A DNA stretch of 64,000 bases from assembly GCA_008828725.1 (NCBI GenBank), contig MEHQ01003861.1:124001-188000 (forward strand). The letters run 5' to 3'. The DNA comes from Saccharina japonica (lineage: Eukaryota; Sar; Phaeophyceae; Laminariales; Laminariaceae). The notes beneath the pieces are model-generated. The model saw only the letters and a program-made list of their open reading frames with translations, ran no database searches and was not told the origin of the DNA. This document shows, piece after piece, positions 10,529 through 22,125 of this stretch (position 1 is its first letter; every line of letters begins with the position of its first letter). Both the position numbers and the translations under genes were made by a program.

Positions 10529-13500
10529 TAATGAGGAGATATTGATGCTGAGAAGGGCGCAGCCCTTCGAAGCATCAATAGATGCTCTTCCTAATGGATT
10601 GGGTACGTGCCCGTGGGGGTGTACCCCCCTGGTCGCGAACGGACACAAACGGACAAAAAACAGTTCTGAAAGCTGCCGCAGCGTGGCTTTATTTAAAGAA
10701 TCCTTAATATTGAGGTTTGTCTGTCTGCTCGTCTGCACTTCGTCTGCACTTCGCACTTCGTCTGCACTTCGTTCGCTTTGCTTTTTTTTGGCGCGCGACG
10801 CGTACACTGAACCGATTCAGACACGCTCGGGACTGATAGAGGCCCGCTATTTGTGCCGACCGTCCTGTGCTATTCGTGTCGAAAGCCGTGCCGAGATCGG
10901 AGAGCTAGGCGGTAGTGACTGCCCTAAACTGTTGCCAGTACCAAATTGTGTCACTGGGATTTCTCGGCAGTAGAGCAAACTAGCAGTAGTATATAGCAAC
11001 GATGAGGAGACATGTCAAGCAAGGCAAAACATGCGCTGTCAAGGGTGTAGGGTGGCGTGTTCCACACTAAAAACTAGTTGTTTGGTGACAGTCACGGCAT
11101 GTCAAGGCTGTCAAGGGTTGAAACTGAAGACCACATTTCTCGGCAGTAGAGCAACAACGGTGATGATCGGACGAGAAGAGGAAGACCATCATCGCACACA
11201 GCACACACACCACCATCACCAGCAAACACCACAACGACGACCATCACCACCACCGCCACCACCCCTGCCCCACGAGCCGCAGGAGCACCAGAAGTTGTTG
11301 TTGCTCGTAGTGGCTGGTGGTGGTTGGTGGTGGCTTCGTCCCGTGGTTTGGTGGTGGTTCCTGGTACGCACTCGTTCAGCAGCAGCAGCATTTTGTTTTT
11401 TTTTTTCATCCCATTTCTTATCTGCTGCTGCTGCTGAGAGATGCAGAAAACAAAAAGACAATAAAACACGATTTCTGAAATGATACAGATTTTACGAAAT
11501 ACGAGCAAAAAGACAATACAAATAAAAACGAATTCTGAAATGATTCAGATTTCTTAGTTTGCATTTTTCTCTGTACAAGGTTTTTGCGCTGACACGCATC
11601 GCTTAACAATAAATGTTGGTGGGTGGTGTTGGTGATTGTAGGACTACCAGCCCAGGGACCAACCGACCTGATACCTGATACAGATTTTACAAAATACGAG
11701 CAAAAAGATCATACAACAAAAACGAATTATGAAATGATTCAGATGTATTTGTTTACTGGTACATTTTTCTCTGTACTCGTACAAGGTTTTTGCGCTGACA
11801 CGCATCGCTTAATTAACAGTAAATGTTGGTGGGTGGTGTTGGTGATTGTGGGACTACCAGCCGAGGGACCAACCGACCAACCCAGTAAATCTCTCACCCA
11901 CCACGCACACCCATCAATTACCTGCCGGTCAGTAAAAAAAGGTTTATGTGCTGACCCAAATCGCTTAGAATAAAAAACGATCCCATCAATGACAATTAAT
12001 TGCAGGAACACAGCAAAAAGAGAAGAGCCGCCAACGCAGTAGCTTAATGCAGTTAGGAGTTTGACCACTTGAAGGCGTCTGTCACGCTCCTCATTCCCAC
12101 CGTTCTTGTAATGAGGAGATATTGATGCTGAGAAGGGCGCAGCCCTTCGAAGCATCAATAGATGCTCTTCATAATGGTTGGGTATGTGCCCGTGGGGGTG
12201 TACCCCCCTGGTCGCGAACGGACACAAACGGACAAAAAACAGTTCTGAAAGCTGCCGCAGCGTGGCTTTATTTAAAGAATCCTTAATATTGAGGTTTGTC
12301 TGTCTGCTCGTCTGTCTGCACTTCGTCTGCACTTCGTCTGCACTTCGCACTTCGTCCGCTCTTCGTTCGCTTTGCTTTTTTTTGGCGCGCGACGCGTACA
12401 CTCAACCGATTCAGACACGCTCGGGACTGATAGAGGCCCGCTATTTGTGCCGACCGTCCTGTGCTATTCGTGTCGAAAGCCGTGCCGAGATCGGAGAGCT
12501 AGGCGGTAGTGACTGCCCTAAACTGTTGCCAGTACCAAATTGTGTCACTGGGATTTCTCGGCAGTAGAGCAAACTAGCAGTAGTATATAGCAACGATGAG
12601 GAGACATGTCAAGCAAGGCAAAACATGCGCTGTCAAGGGTGTAGGGTGGCGTGTTCCACACTAAAAACTAGTTGTTTGGTGACAGTCACGGCATGTCAAG
12701 GCTGTCAAGGGTTGAAACTGAAGACCACATTTCTCGGCAGTAGAGCAACAACGGTGATGATCGGACGAGAAGAGGAAGACCATCATCGCACACAGCACAC
12801 ACACCACCATCACCAGCAAACACCACAACGACGACCATCACCACCACCGCCACCACCCCTGCCCCACGAGCCGCAGGAGCACCAGAAGTTGTTGTTGCTC
12901 GTAGTGGCTGGTGGTGGTTGGTGGTGGCTTCGTCCCGTGGTTTGGTGGTGGTTCCTGGTACGCACTCGTTCAGCAGCAGCAGCATTTTGTTTTTTTTTTC
13001 CATCCCATTTCTTATCTGCTGCTGCTGCTGAGAGATGCAGAAAACAAAAAGACAATAAAACACGATTTCTGAAATGATACAGATTTTACGAAATACGAGC
13101 AAAAAGACAATACAAATAAAAACGAATTCTGAAATGATTCAGATTTCTTAGTTTGCATTTTTCTCTGTACAAGGTTTTTGCGCTGACACGCATCGCTTAA
13201 CAATAAATGTTGGTGGGTGGTGTTGGTGATTGTAGGACTACCAGCCCAGGGACCAACCGACCTGATACCTGATACAGATTTTACAAAATACGAGCAAAAA
13301 GATCATACAACAAAAACGAATTATGAAATGATTCAGATGTATTTGTTTACTGGTACATTTTTCTCTGTACTCGTACAAGGTTTTTGCGCTGACACGCATC
13401 GCTTAATTAACAGTAAATGTTGGTGGGTGGTGTTGGTGATTGTGGGACTACCAGCCGAGGGACCAACCGACCAACCCAGTAAATCTCTCACCCACCACGC

Positions 13501-13706
13501 ACACCCATCAATTACCTGCCGGTCAGTAAAAAAAGGTTTATGTGCTGACCCAAATCGCTTAGAATAAAAAACGATCCCATCAATGACAATTAATTGCAGG
13601 AACACAGCATAAAGAGAAGAGCCGCCAACGCAGTAGCTTAATGCAGTTAGGAGTTTGACCACTTGAAGGCGTCTGTCACGCTCCTCATTCCCACCGTTCT
13701 TGTAAT
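10529..13706 (+). repeat. Near-identical ~1.6-kb tandem duplication
   Basis: Unit 1 is 10529-12108 and unit 2 is 12109-13706. Both begin 'taatgaggagatattgatgc', include the palindrome 'gaagggcgcagcccttc', a CAC/CCACC-rich tract (about 11200-11280 and 12795-12875), CAG/CTG clusters and twin 'aaatgttggtgggtggtg' blocks. I see only a handful of differences, mostly in a 'tctgcacttcg' micro-repeat and homopolymers. The overlapping frames of 138-150 codons are low-complexity translations of the triplet-rich tract and occur in both units. I do not consider them genes. Confidence 0.9.
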
Positions 13707-13930
13707 ATATAAGGGCCATACGTGAAGCCCGCTCGAGTCAGATGTCATCTGGCTCGGGGATTAATACTAGCTGCTTCTCTTCTACGCTTGTCTCTACGGA
13801 AAGTGAGTAACACCAAGGATGCTTAATAGACAAACCTGCAAAGGGATACTCTGTGTCTCACCCAGTCTTATCCCATGTGGCGTCGACGGCAGGACAGCAA
13901 GGGGATATTCTGTGTCTCACCCAGTCTTAC
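13707..13930 (+). repeat. Dispersed repeat D, copy 1 (possible LTR fragment)
   Basis: A TATA-like 'taatatataaggg' is followed by 'gcttctcttctacgcttg', a splice-donor-like 'aaagtgagtaacacc' and 'gggatactctgtgtctcacc', the last repeated once more about 60 bp on. Related copies are at 38828-38950 and, on the minus strand, 51572-51840. The TATA plus leader arrangement would suit an LTR, but no second LTR or primer-binding site is visible. Confidence 0.5.
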
Positions 13931-14381
13931 CACAGAAGTTTATATTTAGATGATAACAGGGGTGACCTGATTTTTGGCTCATGGTACACGGTACACGTAC
14001 ATACCATATGTATACTCGTATATATATGAATACGTGTTATCGAAGGGTATCGCGAACAGAGTTGTACAAATATATTTATTGCCACATACATGCTGATCGG
14101 ATGGTGTTGAGTGGATGTGGTTTGCGTCGAGGTCGTGAAAAAAGAATAGCATCGCAGGTCAGGGATGCCACTATTATCACGGTGGTCCAATGTTCATACG
14201 GCCCGACGGATTTACTTATCACGGTGGTCCATTAATAAAATGCCCGGCAGATTTACTTTTCTTTATATCTTTTCAGAATATTGTGTTTTTATCATCCCCC
14301 CCCCCCCCCCTTTGTATTGAAAGAAACTGTTAATAATACAGCAGTACATCATTTTATATATGGACGAATCAAAATATTTTC

Positions 14382-15230
14382 CAGGGTACCCAGCAGCAGT
14401 AGGAAAATACATCAACTTATAATCACGTGTTGATTATGATTATATTTCGTCATTAATTTTTATCACGTAATGTTGATTGTTGATTATAAATCAACTACAG
14501 TACTCGTAGGCATGATTATTAACGGTTGATTACATATAGCCGGTCGCCCCGGTGGTCTAACTGGTAGCCACGAAGCCTTTCGGACCGGATGTCGAGGGTT
14601 CGATTCTTCCCATGGAGGTTTTATTATCAAATGACACCGACTGTCTAGAGCGCATATTATAGCGTGGGTAAGCAAAATTCGACGAGAGTTGACGAGGGAA
14701 GAAAATGCTGAAATATTCTCGCGATAAAAAGCAAAGCAAGAACCGTAGTGGGGAAGGAGGGAGAAGAGCCTACTTTGTGACCCCGAATATTATACGAGTA
14801 TGGGTTACGACTAGGGAGGGAGAAAGACGGAAGTGCGAAGATAATGAATAGGATGGACAAGAAAAAAAAAAAAAAAAAGCATAATCATGATTAGTTGATT
14901 ATCCTCGAAACAAAAGGGGCGTACGTATTGTGGTATTGTGATGTAACAACCTTAACAACATATTCCCCGGCGCACATCGCCACAAATTAACTAACCACTG
15001 ATTAGTTGATTATTGGAATTGATCATGATTGGTTGAATATTTTTGAAACAAAGAGGCGTTTTATGATGTACCATTATTATACAACCGATTATCATGATTA
15101 TTAATCACACCATCGTGTAGTTAATTTTGTTGATATTAATCAACTAATCATGAAAAAATCAACACGATTTTGACAAATCAATTAACAAAAAAAACAACCC
15201 TGAAAAAGAGTTGATGTAAATCCGTCCCTA
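14382..15230. mobile_element. Probable hAT-like element with 'gttgatta' subterminal repeats
   Basis: Possible ends are 'cagggt...aaatacatcaact' at 14382 and the inverse 'agttgatgtaaat...gtcccta' ending at 15230. The interior is full of 'gttgatta'/'aatcatgatta' motifs on both sides of an inserted SINE. The flanking 8-mers do not match, so the boundaries or class may be wrong. A C run lies just outside at about 14296-14310. Confidence 0.4.
14539..14878 (+). mobile_element. Full-length tRNA-derived SINE
   Basis: This is the reference copy of the SINE family. It has a head with A box (14551-14564) and B box (14597-14607), then a body of about 220 bp with 'gacgagggaagaaaatgctg', 'attctcgcgataaaaa', 'gagcctactttgtgaccccg', 'gggttacgactaggg' and 'gacggaagtgcgaagataat', and an A tail to 14878. 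Its 3' end differs from the (CA)n-ended LINE of this window, so that LINE is probably not its mobilising partner. Other copies are near 775, 2430, 16435, 25768, 32938, 33365, 44640, 45165 and 48762. Confidence 0.85.
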
Positions 15231-16014
15231 ATACACAGGCAGACGCGCACAGAGACCCAATAAATCTTTGCTTGGGTTCCACGGATAGGTATGGACTGCG
15301 GCGTTCCAACGACGCCAATTCCAGAAGAACGTAAGGGGTTGCAAACGAGGTTAACGTGGACGCGGTTGGTTGACGTACCGTTCATGGGACGCTTGTATCT
15401 CTTGAACAAAAATATTATAGCAAGCATCCAATAGGGAAATTACAGCCTGAATCGTGACATTTCCAGCGATGCAAAACAAGCATTTTTCCTGTCTGTCGGA
15501 AAGCGCTCCCCTTTTAAAACACAATGTTGCTGACGACGGATTCTTAACCCACATCTTCCTGTCTTCGAACCTCATTCTTCCGGCGTTACGTAGGATCGTT
15601 GGAAAGCTTCGAATTTCAAATGTATTTACGTAGGTTCTTGCTGAAACCTACACTCGACCCACCCACAGGGGTTTCGCCCGGTTGGGGTCGGTTTTGGGCC
15701 AAAGGATAAGGGAACGGACCATTAGTGTGTAGGGGTTCCGATGGATCTACGCCCGTACGTTGATCCACAAAGAAGTACGTTCGTTTTAGATCGTAAAGCA
15801 ATGCAACAAGTGAATTACCCGCCCCTCCAAAGATCCTTGACAACGAGTTTGTATTTCGTACGTAGGAGCTCGGAATGTGAATGGCTCTCTACGTTGCACA
15901 CTACACGTGGTCGGACCTTAATGCTCAAAAACCATTTATACGCCAAAAAGGAAGCTACGTGTTATGCGGATGGTCCCAACCAAACATATAGGTTGAGCTC
16001 GAGGGTTTTACTCC
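15180..16014 (-). pseudogene. Decayed coding-like tract (minus), unknown product
   Basis: Minus-strand frames give protein-like segments interrupted by stops and frame changes, for example 'RTKYKLVVKDLWRGG', 'LRSKTNVLLCGSTYG' and, nearer 15400-15550, 'CFKRGALSDRQEKCLFC'. On its upstream (right) side the tract is interrupted by the hAT-like element at 16023, and possible continuation resumes after 17354. I recognise no family, so it could be an old transposon gene or chance. Confidence 0.25.
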
Positions 16015-16022
16015 CTACCAGG

Positions 16023-17346
16023 CAGTGCTGGGCACCGGAGTCCTTTCAGGATCCATTCGGTTATCTCATAACCGACGGGAGATTGTGTCCGCTTTCCGGT
16101 TATTTAGACAAAATAACCGGGACCGAAACCGATAATTTTTCGGTCGGTTATTCGGTGGGTTATTCAACACAAACGGCTATTTTGCGCCACGTTCACATCC
16201 CTAAGGTGAACAAAACATGATTTTCGGGTGCTCGTCTGTCGACACATCAGCACATCATCACACAGCAAACTATTAGCCGTATTATACGTCCTACAAAACG
16301 CACGACGCACGTCACGTAAAAGTTGATGATCAAATGGAATATGTCGTCGAGTCGTCCGGCATGAGTCATTGGCGTTAAGCTATAACAGGCGAGCAGGCGG
16401 AGCATAACGACGAAAAATGCGCATGTTTTTGTTTTTTCTCTATCCTATTTATTATGTTCGTACTTCTGTCTTTCTCCCTCTCTAGTCGTAACTCAGAACC
16501 GGGGTCACAAAGTAGGCTCCTCTCCCTCCTCCCCCGCTACGGTTCTTGCATTGATTTCGATCGCGCAGAGGGTTCGGCCGTCCCAACGCTCGTCGATTCT
16601 CATCGAATTTTGCTAACTCACGCTGTCGCGCTTTCCGTTAGTCAAGATATTTTATTGCGAAAATAAGTCCCTACGAGCATGCACTCGAGGAGGCTCGAAC
16701 TCGCGACCTTGACGCTAACAAGCTTCGTGGTTACCTTCTAGCCCACCGGGGCGGCATATAGCGTCGCTCAAGACGGCGAGCGGAGCCTGGTTCTGGTTCA
16801 CAAGACAAAATGAACGAGGGCTTCCAAATTCATTCAACACTCAACACGCAGAAGCAAAAATGCTTGCGCTTCAGCTTGTCTCCGAGGACTAAAAACAAAA
16901 TGAAACATCGTGGTCGACCTCAACGCGGTACAAAAGAGGAAGCAATGCGTAGGAGAACGCACTGACTGCTCGTCGTGATGGTTCATTGACTTGAATATTA
17001 TTGATCGTATTACGAGTGATGACTGAGGATCCGTCAGCTTTGATGACCCACCAGATTGCCGGCTTCCACAACGCAACAACTACCTATAACTTGCTGCTGC
17101 GCTGCTGTGCTGCTACGGCTACTGCTGTGCGCTGTGCTTGTGTGCTGATATATAGGGGTTTCCGTACATATTTTGGTAGGGTGTAGGGGACACAATAACC
17201 AACCGGAAACAACCGGTCCGGTAATGTCCGGTCGGTTATTCTAAATAACCGAACAACCGGTTTCGAAATGTCCGGTTTTCAGTTACGAAAACCGGATCGC
17301 GGTTTTCGGTTTAGTAACCGTAGGTCGGACCCGGTGCCCAACACTG
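16023..17346. mobile_element. hAT-like non-autonomous DNA transposon (copy 2)
   Basis: The termini are 'cagtgctgggcaccgg' (16023-16038) and the inverse of 'cagtgttgggcaccgg' (17331-17346), 15 of 16 matching. They are flanked by 'ctaccagg' (16015-16022) and 'ctcccagg' (17347-17354), an 8-bp duplication with one change. Both ends carry many 'aaccgg'/'cggttatt' subterminal motifs. The TIR shares 'tgggcaccgg' with the element at 3997, so the two are probably related families. A minus-strand SINE is inserted inside. No transposase is seen. Confidence 0.85.
16435..16760 (-). mobile_element. SINE (minus) nested in a hAT-like element
   Basis: On the minus strand it reads head (16760 inward, 'ggtgggctagaaggtaacca'), body and the diagnostic 'gagttacgactagagaggg', ending in an A-rich tail near 16435. 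It is more diverged than the 14539 copy. It lies wholly within 16023-17346. Confidence 0.75.
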
Positions 17347-17749
17347 CTCCCAGGTGTTCTTGCTCGGTGCCGTCATCAATCCAGCACCACAGCAATGCAA
17401 ATGCCACGCTCAGCAAGAGGGCAGGCTTAATTCTCCACGCACGTAAAAATACGTATGTTACTAAGGATTCAATCTACAGGGAGGGGTGCATATGGGCGGA
17501 GTGTTTATTTGCAGTCGATGAGCTCACGGTAGGATATTCACTCAACGTATTAACCCAACCTAAATATCGAAATCCATCCTTGCCGTGCTCGGATTGCTGA
17601 GTACCAGGGCATTAATTAGGTTTTGTGTTGTTGCGCGGGCGCACCATTTGGGCAAAAAAAACGTTTTGCGCCACAGTCGTCACAAGGCTGGTTGAGCGCA
17701 ACGCAACAGGCATTTTTGGGCACGCGCTACATTTCACACTGCAGGCAAG

Positions 17750-18265
17750 GGTGGTTGAAATATTGTTTTTCGACGCACCACGTGGAATAATTCAACTTCG
17801 ACCCTCCCGACAGAGGGGGAGGGGGGTACCTGACATCGTCCCCTGCCTTTACGCCTGGACAGTACATATAACACTCAACACAGGGGATGGTAGAGAGCCG
17901 CCCCCCCCTGCTTGATACGAGGCCTTCCAGGGTACTACAATACTACTGGCCAGCGCTCCGATCTGTAGGCCGCAGCTGCGTAGTGTCAGCGACTGTAGCA
18001 GTAGTAGTAGTGAGTGGTATAAAGGAGCCATAAGCTCGCTCGAAGGTAGACCACAAGACCCCGAAGAGAGCCGAGGGATCCTCACGGAGACTAATCGATG
18101 GGCCCCAGGTATCTTCCACATCTTTGTGTATTCCCTTGCAACGCGAATCAATTCTGGAAACGAACAGCTGACCGCTCCTGGTGTCATCGACACCTTACCT
18201 TTCCACTGGCTCTTGTGCATGTTTTGTATGACACGGCTCACGTAGAGGGAATGTATTGCCATTCG
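17750..18265 (+). repeat. Dispersed repeat F, copy 1
   Basis: It shares with 48930-49480 (plus) and 21596-21780 (minus) a leading block: 'ttcgac', then 'cgaccctcccgacag', a G-rich run, 'gtacctg', 'tcccctgcc', and 'aggggatggtagaga'. It then shares a longer body with 48930 ('agtactacaatactactg', 'ccgcagctgcgtagtg', 'gagctcgctcgaaggt'-like). The class is unknown, and the short block followed by different bodies looks like a shared terminal/promoter module. Confidence 0.6.
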
Positions 18266-19189
18266 ATAGTCGGGCTAGGGGTTTGGTGTAGTCGGTGTCT
18301 GGCGAAGGGTCTACTACTGTAGTGTGCCTCCATTATCAGCGGGTTCGGGCAGTGGAACCACGTGACGTCCCATCAGCGCCCACGTACTTCGCTTACCGTC
18401 TAGTTGGCATATATACACGGCATCCGGGGACATGTTCTTGTTGCTTAGAAAAAGCATAGTTGCTTTGTAAGGGGGCAGAGGGGGCAATACCGGTGTTTAG
18501 CTGAGCGGTAGGGAAAGGGAGGGTTTTTCGTGGAGCCGGAAGTTATCTGCATATGCGAGGAGTGTTGAAGGACCCACGTATATTCCTAGTCTGGATCGAT
18601 GTCGGTATCGTGCTCACGGAGCTTTACGCCGTATGTTATCAACACATGCGGTGTTTTAAAGTGCGCAAATATCATATATATATGCAAATCTTACTATACT
18701 TCCCATGTGAAGGGCGGCGTCGAGACGGATTGTGAACGTTGGTCTAGTATACTGCCTTGGTCTGGTAGATATGCTCTGTGCAAATATATTTTCATCGATG
18801 GAGATCCAACGGGTTTAAGGATTCCCACCCAATCTTCACTCAACATCCATCCGCCGCAATCACTCTACGTGCACGGAGTAGCTGACCCTTCTACGCATAT
18901 GGTAGCTCTCTAGGCCAGCTGTGCAGGTGCGTGATGATTGCTAAGAAATCGCCGCGGCCATGGATAGCGTTCTCGAACACGCCACCCTGCTATAATCGGG
19001 GGCGACGAAATTCATCGATTCTCGTGTCAGCCTGCTACATTTCCACGTGATGTTTTCAACGTCGTCATCAGTATGGTCGTGGTTTGGCCGACATAACGCG
19101 TGTCGATTGTAAGCGAGGTTGAAGCTGACACTCCTGTACTAATCATCGGGAGTGTAATTTGCACAGACTTACAAAAGTAATTTTACAAT
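18266..19189. other. Non-coding stretch, no gene seen
   Basis: No repeat family of this window and no convincing reading frame was found here. Confidence 0.4.
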
Positions 19190-19570
19190 GAGGACTCGAA
19201 ATCCTCGTGGCGCGAGGGTTGTCAGTTTGTTCCTCATCGTCTGTGCCTCCGCGTCTGTGTACATATTTAAACACGATCAGGATCGTTAGTCGCCCGCTAT
19301 TGGTGCGCACGGTCTTGAACTACTCGTGTCAAAGGCAGTGGCAAGATGGTGGAGCGCTCTGGCTATAGTTCATCTAGAGATGTTACCATGTTTGTTCAAG
19401 CCTTTCCCGCCGTCGCACATCGCCTAACAAATATATGTTGGTGGTGGGGTGTGGCGTTCGTTTGTGGTCGCGATCATACAATCAGCCTAGGGACCAACCG
19501 ACCACGCTCGTAACTCAATGTCCGACAACACACCCACTAATCTCTGAACCGCCCGGCCACCATGCAAAAA
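19190..19570 (+). repeat. Old diverged relative of the 1.6-kb tandem unit
   Basis: In order it matches 'cccgctattggtgc', 'ctactcgtgtcaaaggc', 'catcgcctaacaa' next to 'atgttggtggtggggtg', 'gggaccaaccgacca' and 'taatctctgaac' to the units at 10529-13706, with much divergence and deletions. The tandem unit is therefore part of an older dispersed family. Confidence 0.6.
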
Positions 19571-20599
19571 AGCGTGGAGGGAGGAACATGACACATGCCT
19601 CGGAGTGGTCAATCGTTTATCTGCATTTGTCTAGTGTAAGCGCTAACGTTTCAGTACCAAATAGGCACAACTTTCACGACATTGTGCCGCGACTAGACGT
19701 TGAGTTGACGCGTGCAAATGTCTGATATGTGTGATATCGGGGGGTTTAATAAATACATATTTAGTTGCTTTCGAGGGTCAGAAAGATGAGGACAAACGCG
19801 GCCACCTTTGCTCTTAGTTAACCTATCTATTTGGGTTTATGCACAACACTAAATTATTGATACCTGGTTTCCTCTACAGCTACTCTGCCTGGTGGCGAGT
19901 TGTGCCTGCACAGCAATCGACCGCATGCGGTGCACGGACGGGTTGTTTGTATATTATGTGCCTACGTTTTGATCCCGGATCTGAGTTACATTGTTACGTT
20001 AAGGGACGAGAGAGAAAGAAGCGCCAAGACAATACATGGGATGGATTGGTATTTTTTTTTGTATTTTGAGGACGCTTCAGGACCAGCATGGCAATAAAAG
20101 GCTTTCTATGTTTTTGTTTCATTGTTGTTTTGTTCGTAAAGTGGTCCATCAACTCAAAAGCATCCATGTGTGTGGTGATTATTTTGATAAATTTGTTTGA
20201 CTGCATACTTTTAGTCACATCCTTTTTAGATTGATTGGTGATTATTTTGTGCTGTATATATGGTTTTATATGGCAGACATGAACGCGAGAAAAGTGTATG
20301 AGGTTTAGAATACGACCCCCAAGTCCACATACAACTAACGTACTACATGTATTTCAATGTTTACACAAAACAAATACTCGTGTTTTTGTGGACCAATACT
20401 AATACTTTGTTGCACGTTCTTTCGAGTTTCGTTGGCTGTTGTTCCTTTTTGTGATCAAGCTTTTTGGACGTTGTAGGAAGGAGATTTCGCTGACGCTCCT
20501 CGTCAACGGCGGCTTCAAACTTCGGCTTATCACGAGCTTTGCCCTTAGTGCCGCTTTTTCCTCGTTCGTCTGTTCTCGGGTGAATTGTACGCAGTCTCG

Positions 20600-20665
20600 A
20601 TGACCGAGTACAGTACAGGACACCTAGTAAGACACAGGAATCTGGGCTTAGCCTGGATTTTCTAT
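20600..20665. mobile_element. Half copy of a 'cagtacaggacacct' MITE
   Basis: The left terminus 'cagtacaggacacctagtaa' and following 'gggcttagcctggatt' match the left half of the element at 25503-25672. The right terminus is missing. Confidence 0.5.
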
Positions 20666-20796
20666 ATTTGTCAGTTTATGAGCCTCTTTCTCATTGAGCC
20701 TCTTTCTTATGTTTCAGGGCAGAAATAAAAAATCAAGCTGGTTTCATATTTTTTATAACTCATATTACTGTAATATCGACATTGACCGTACGCCCC

Positions 20797-21588
20797 TCAC
20801 TGATTGCGCATGCGCACGTTCGGCGTCCAAAATATTCCGCGTGTAATATTGCTGGGGGGCACTGACGCCAATGAAACGTGCTCGGCAACGGAGTTGGAAC
20901 TTTTCCGTTTTCGTCCCTTGCCTTTGCGTGAATCATTAGTCAGTAATCTCTTCCCCACGTTCATCCTCTCCCTCGCTTTCGGAAAGCTGCCCTCTACGAG
21001 ACCACTATCTCTGTGGACATCTACACCTCGCACACCCGATTCCTTCCTCTCTGCCTCGTCGTCACCCCCTTGCCACTCTTCATCCGCTGCTGCCCCTTCT
21101 TGTCACTTTCACTGCCACTGCTGCTGCTGCCACTGTTCTCTATAAAACCGCTTTCTTGGCTGTAACAACCCCCCCCCCCCCGCCCCCTGGGTTCTTCACC
21201 TCTGTGTAGCGAGATATCCAGATGAGAAAGGTAGAGAGGCCCCCCCCCCCCCCCCCCCCCCCCCCCTCCCCCCCCTCCCCCCCCCCCCCCCCCTTGCCAC
21301 GTCCAGTGGGACCACCCTGGTCGATGTCCCTGTTGCCCACTCCCTGCCGTGGCGCCAGTAGGTTTTAGAAAGCGAAGTAGGCACACCCAGCAGCACCCCC
21401 GAAACTGTTGCTGCGGTCTCGTCAACAGCAGTGTACTTCCCGAGTGGAAGCCTCTTACTGAGTGTCGTGGTGGTACGCACGATTAACACCCTACAGTCGT
21501 ACTCTTGGCGCGTCCGTGCCTGTGCCCGTCGTGTAAGGAAACCCTTCACCCATCCCAACACCCGGCACAGCATGATGTGCCGCTTCAC
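20797..21588 (-). pseudogene. Decayed coding tract (minus), unknown product, broken by a C/G run
   Basis: Minus-strand frames from 21588 give 'MKRHIMLCRVLGWVKGFLTR' and 'LPLGKYTAVDETAATVSGVL', then a poly-glycine artefact from the G run. Downstream frames (about 21120-20797) are Ser- and Lys-rich with a basic 'KGKGRKRK' stretch. Order and strand suggest one relic gene, but frames change and I cannot name it. The 5' side joins repeat F (21596-21780), so it may be a repeat-F-encoded protein. Confidence 0.3.
21241..21293 (+). repeat. 53-bp C-rich run (almost pure)
   Basis: 51 of 53 bases are C, with single T interruptions at about 21267 and 21274. A shorter run sits at about 21169-21182. The minus strand is therefore a long G tract able to form stacked quadruplexes, and it splits the coding relic here. 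Confidence 0.9.
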
Positions 21589-21595
21589 CAGTGAT

Positions 21596-21780
21596 GCGTC
21601 GAGGGCCGGGGGGGGGGGGACGGCCCTCTACCATCCCCTGTGTTCATTTTTATATAGGTATTGTATAGGCGTAGAGGGAGGGGATGGTCTCAGGTACCCC
21701 CCCCCCTGTCAAAACGTAAAAGTGGAACAATTTGACGTGAGGTGTCGAAAAAACAATTTCGACCCCCCTCGTTGAGTATG
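21596..21780 (-). repeat. Dispersed repeat F leading block (minus)
   Basis: The reverse complement contains 'cgacacctcacgt', a G run, 'gtacctgagaccatcccc', 'ctacgcctatacaatacc' and 'aggggatggtagaggg'. This is the leading block of repeat F (see 17750 and 48930), here followed by different sequence. Confidence 0.55.
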
Positions 21781-22125
21781 ATATTTTTGTTTCTTTTTTT
21801 GGGTGAGCTTGACGTACCACCATGGTATCCTGAGGTATTAGTGTCATCCCATTCACCAAGTAGAAAGCAGGGCGGCTGTTCAGAGTGCTAACGTACTTGG
21901 TGCAGGGATATTTATGTAACGGTATTTGGGAGTTCCACAGAGGAAATATTCGTGTTTCTCTGTGGAGCACTTGGCGGTTTGGAGCGATTCCCATCGCCTA
22001 ACTTTATGTACCTACATGTTTCTCTATGTTTCTCCCCCTTTCTCGTGTCTACGGCGGTAATATATATACATCACGTGGAGCTTCTACTTCCTTCCCAGAC
22101 CCAGAGTACCCCTCCAGGGGTCACC

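Noticed and set aside
11031..13102. 138-150-codon ORFs in both tandem units
   Set aside because: Overlapping frames on both strands across CAC/CCACC and CAG tracts. Duplication explains their apparent conservation.
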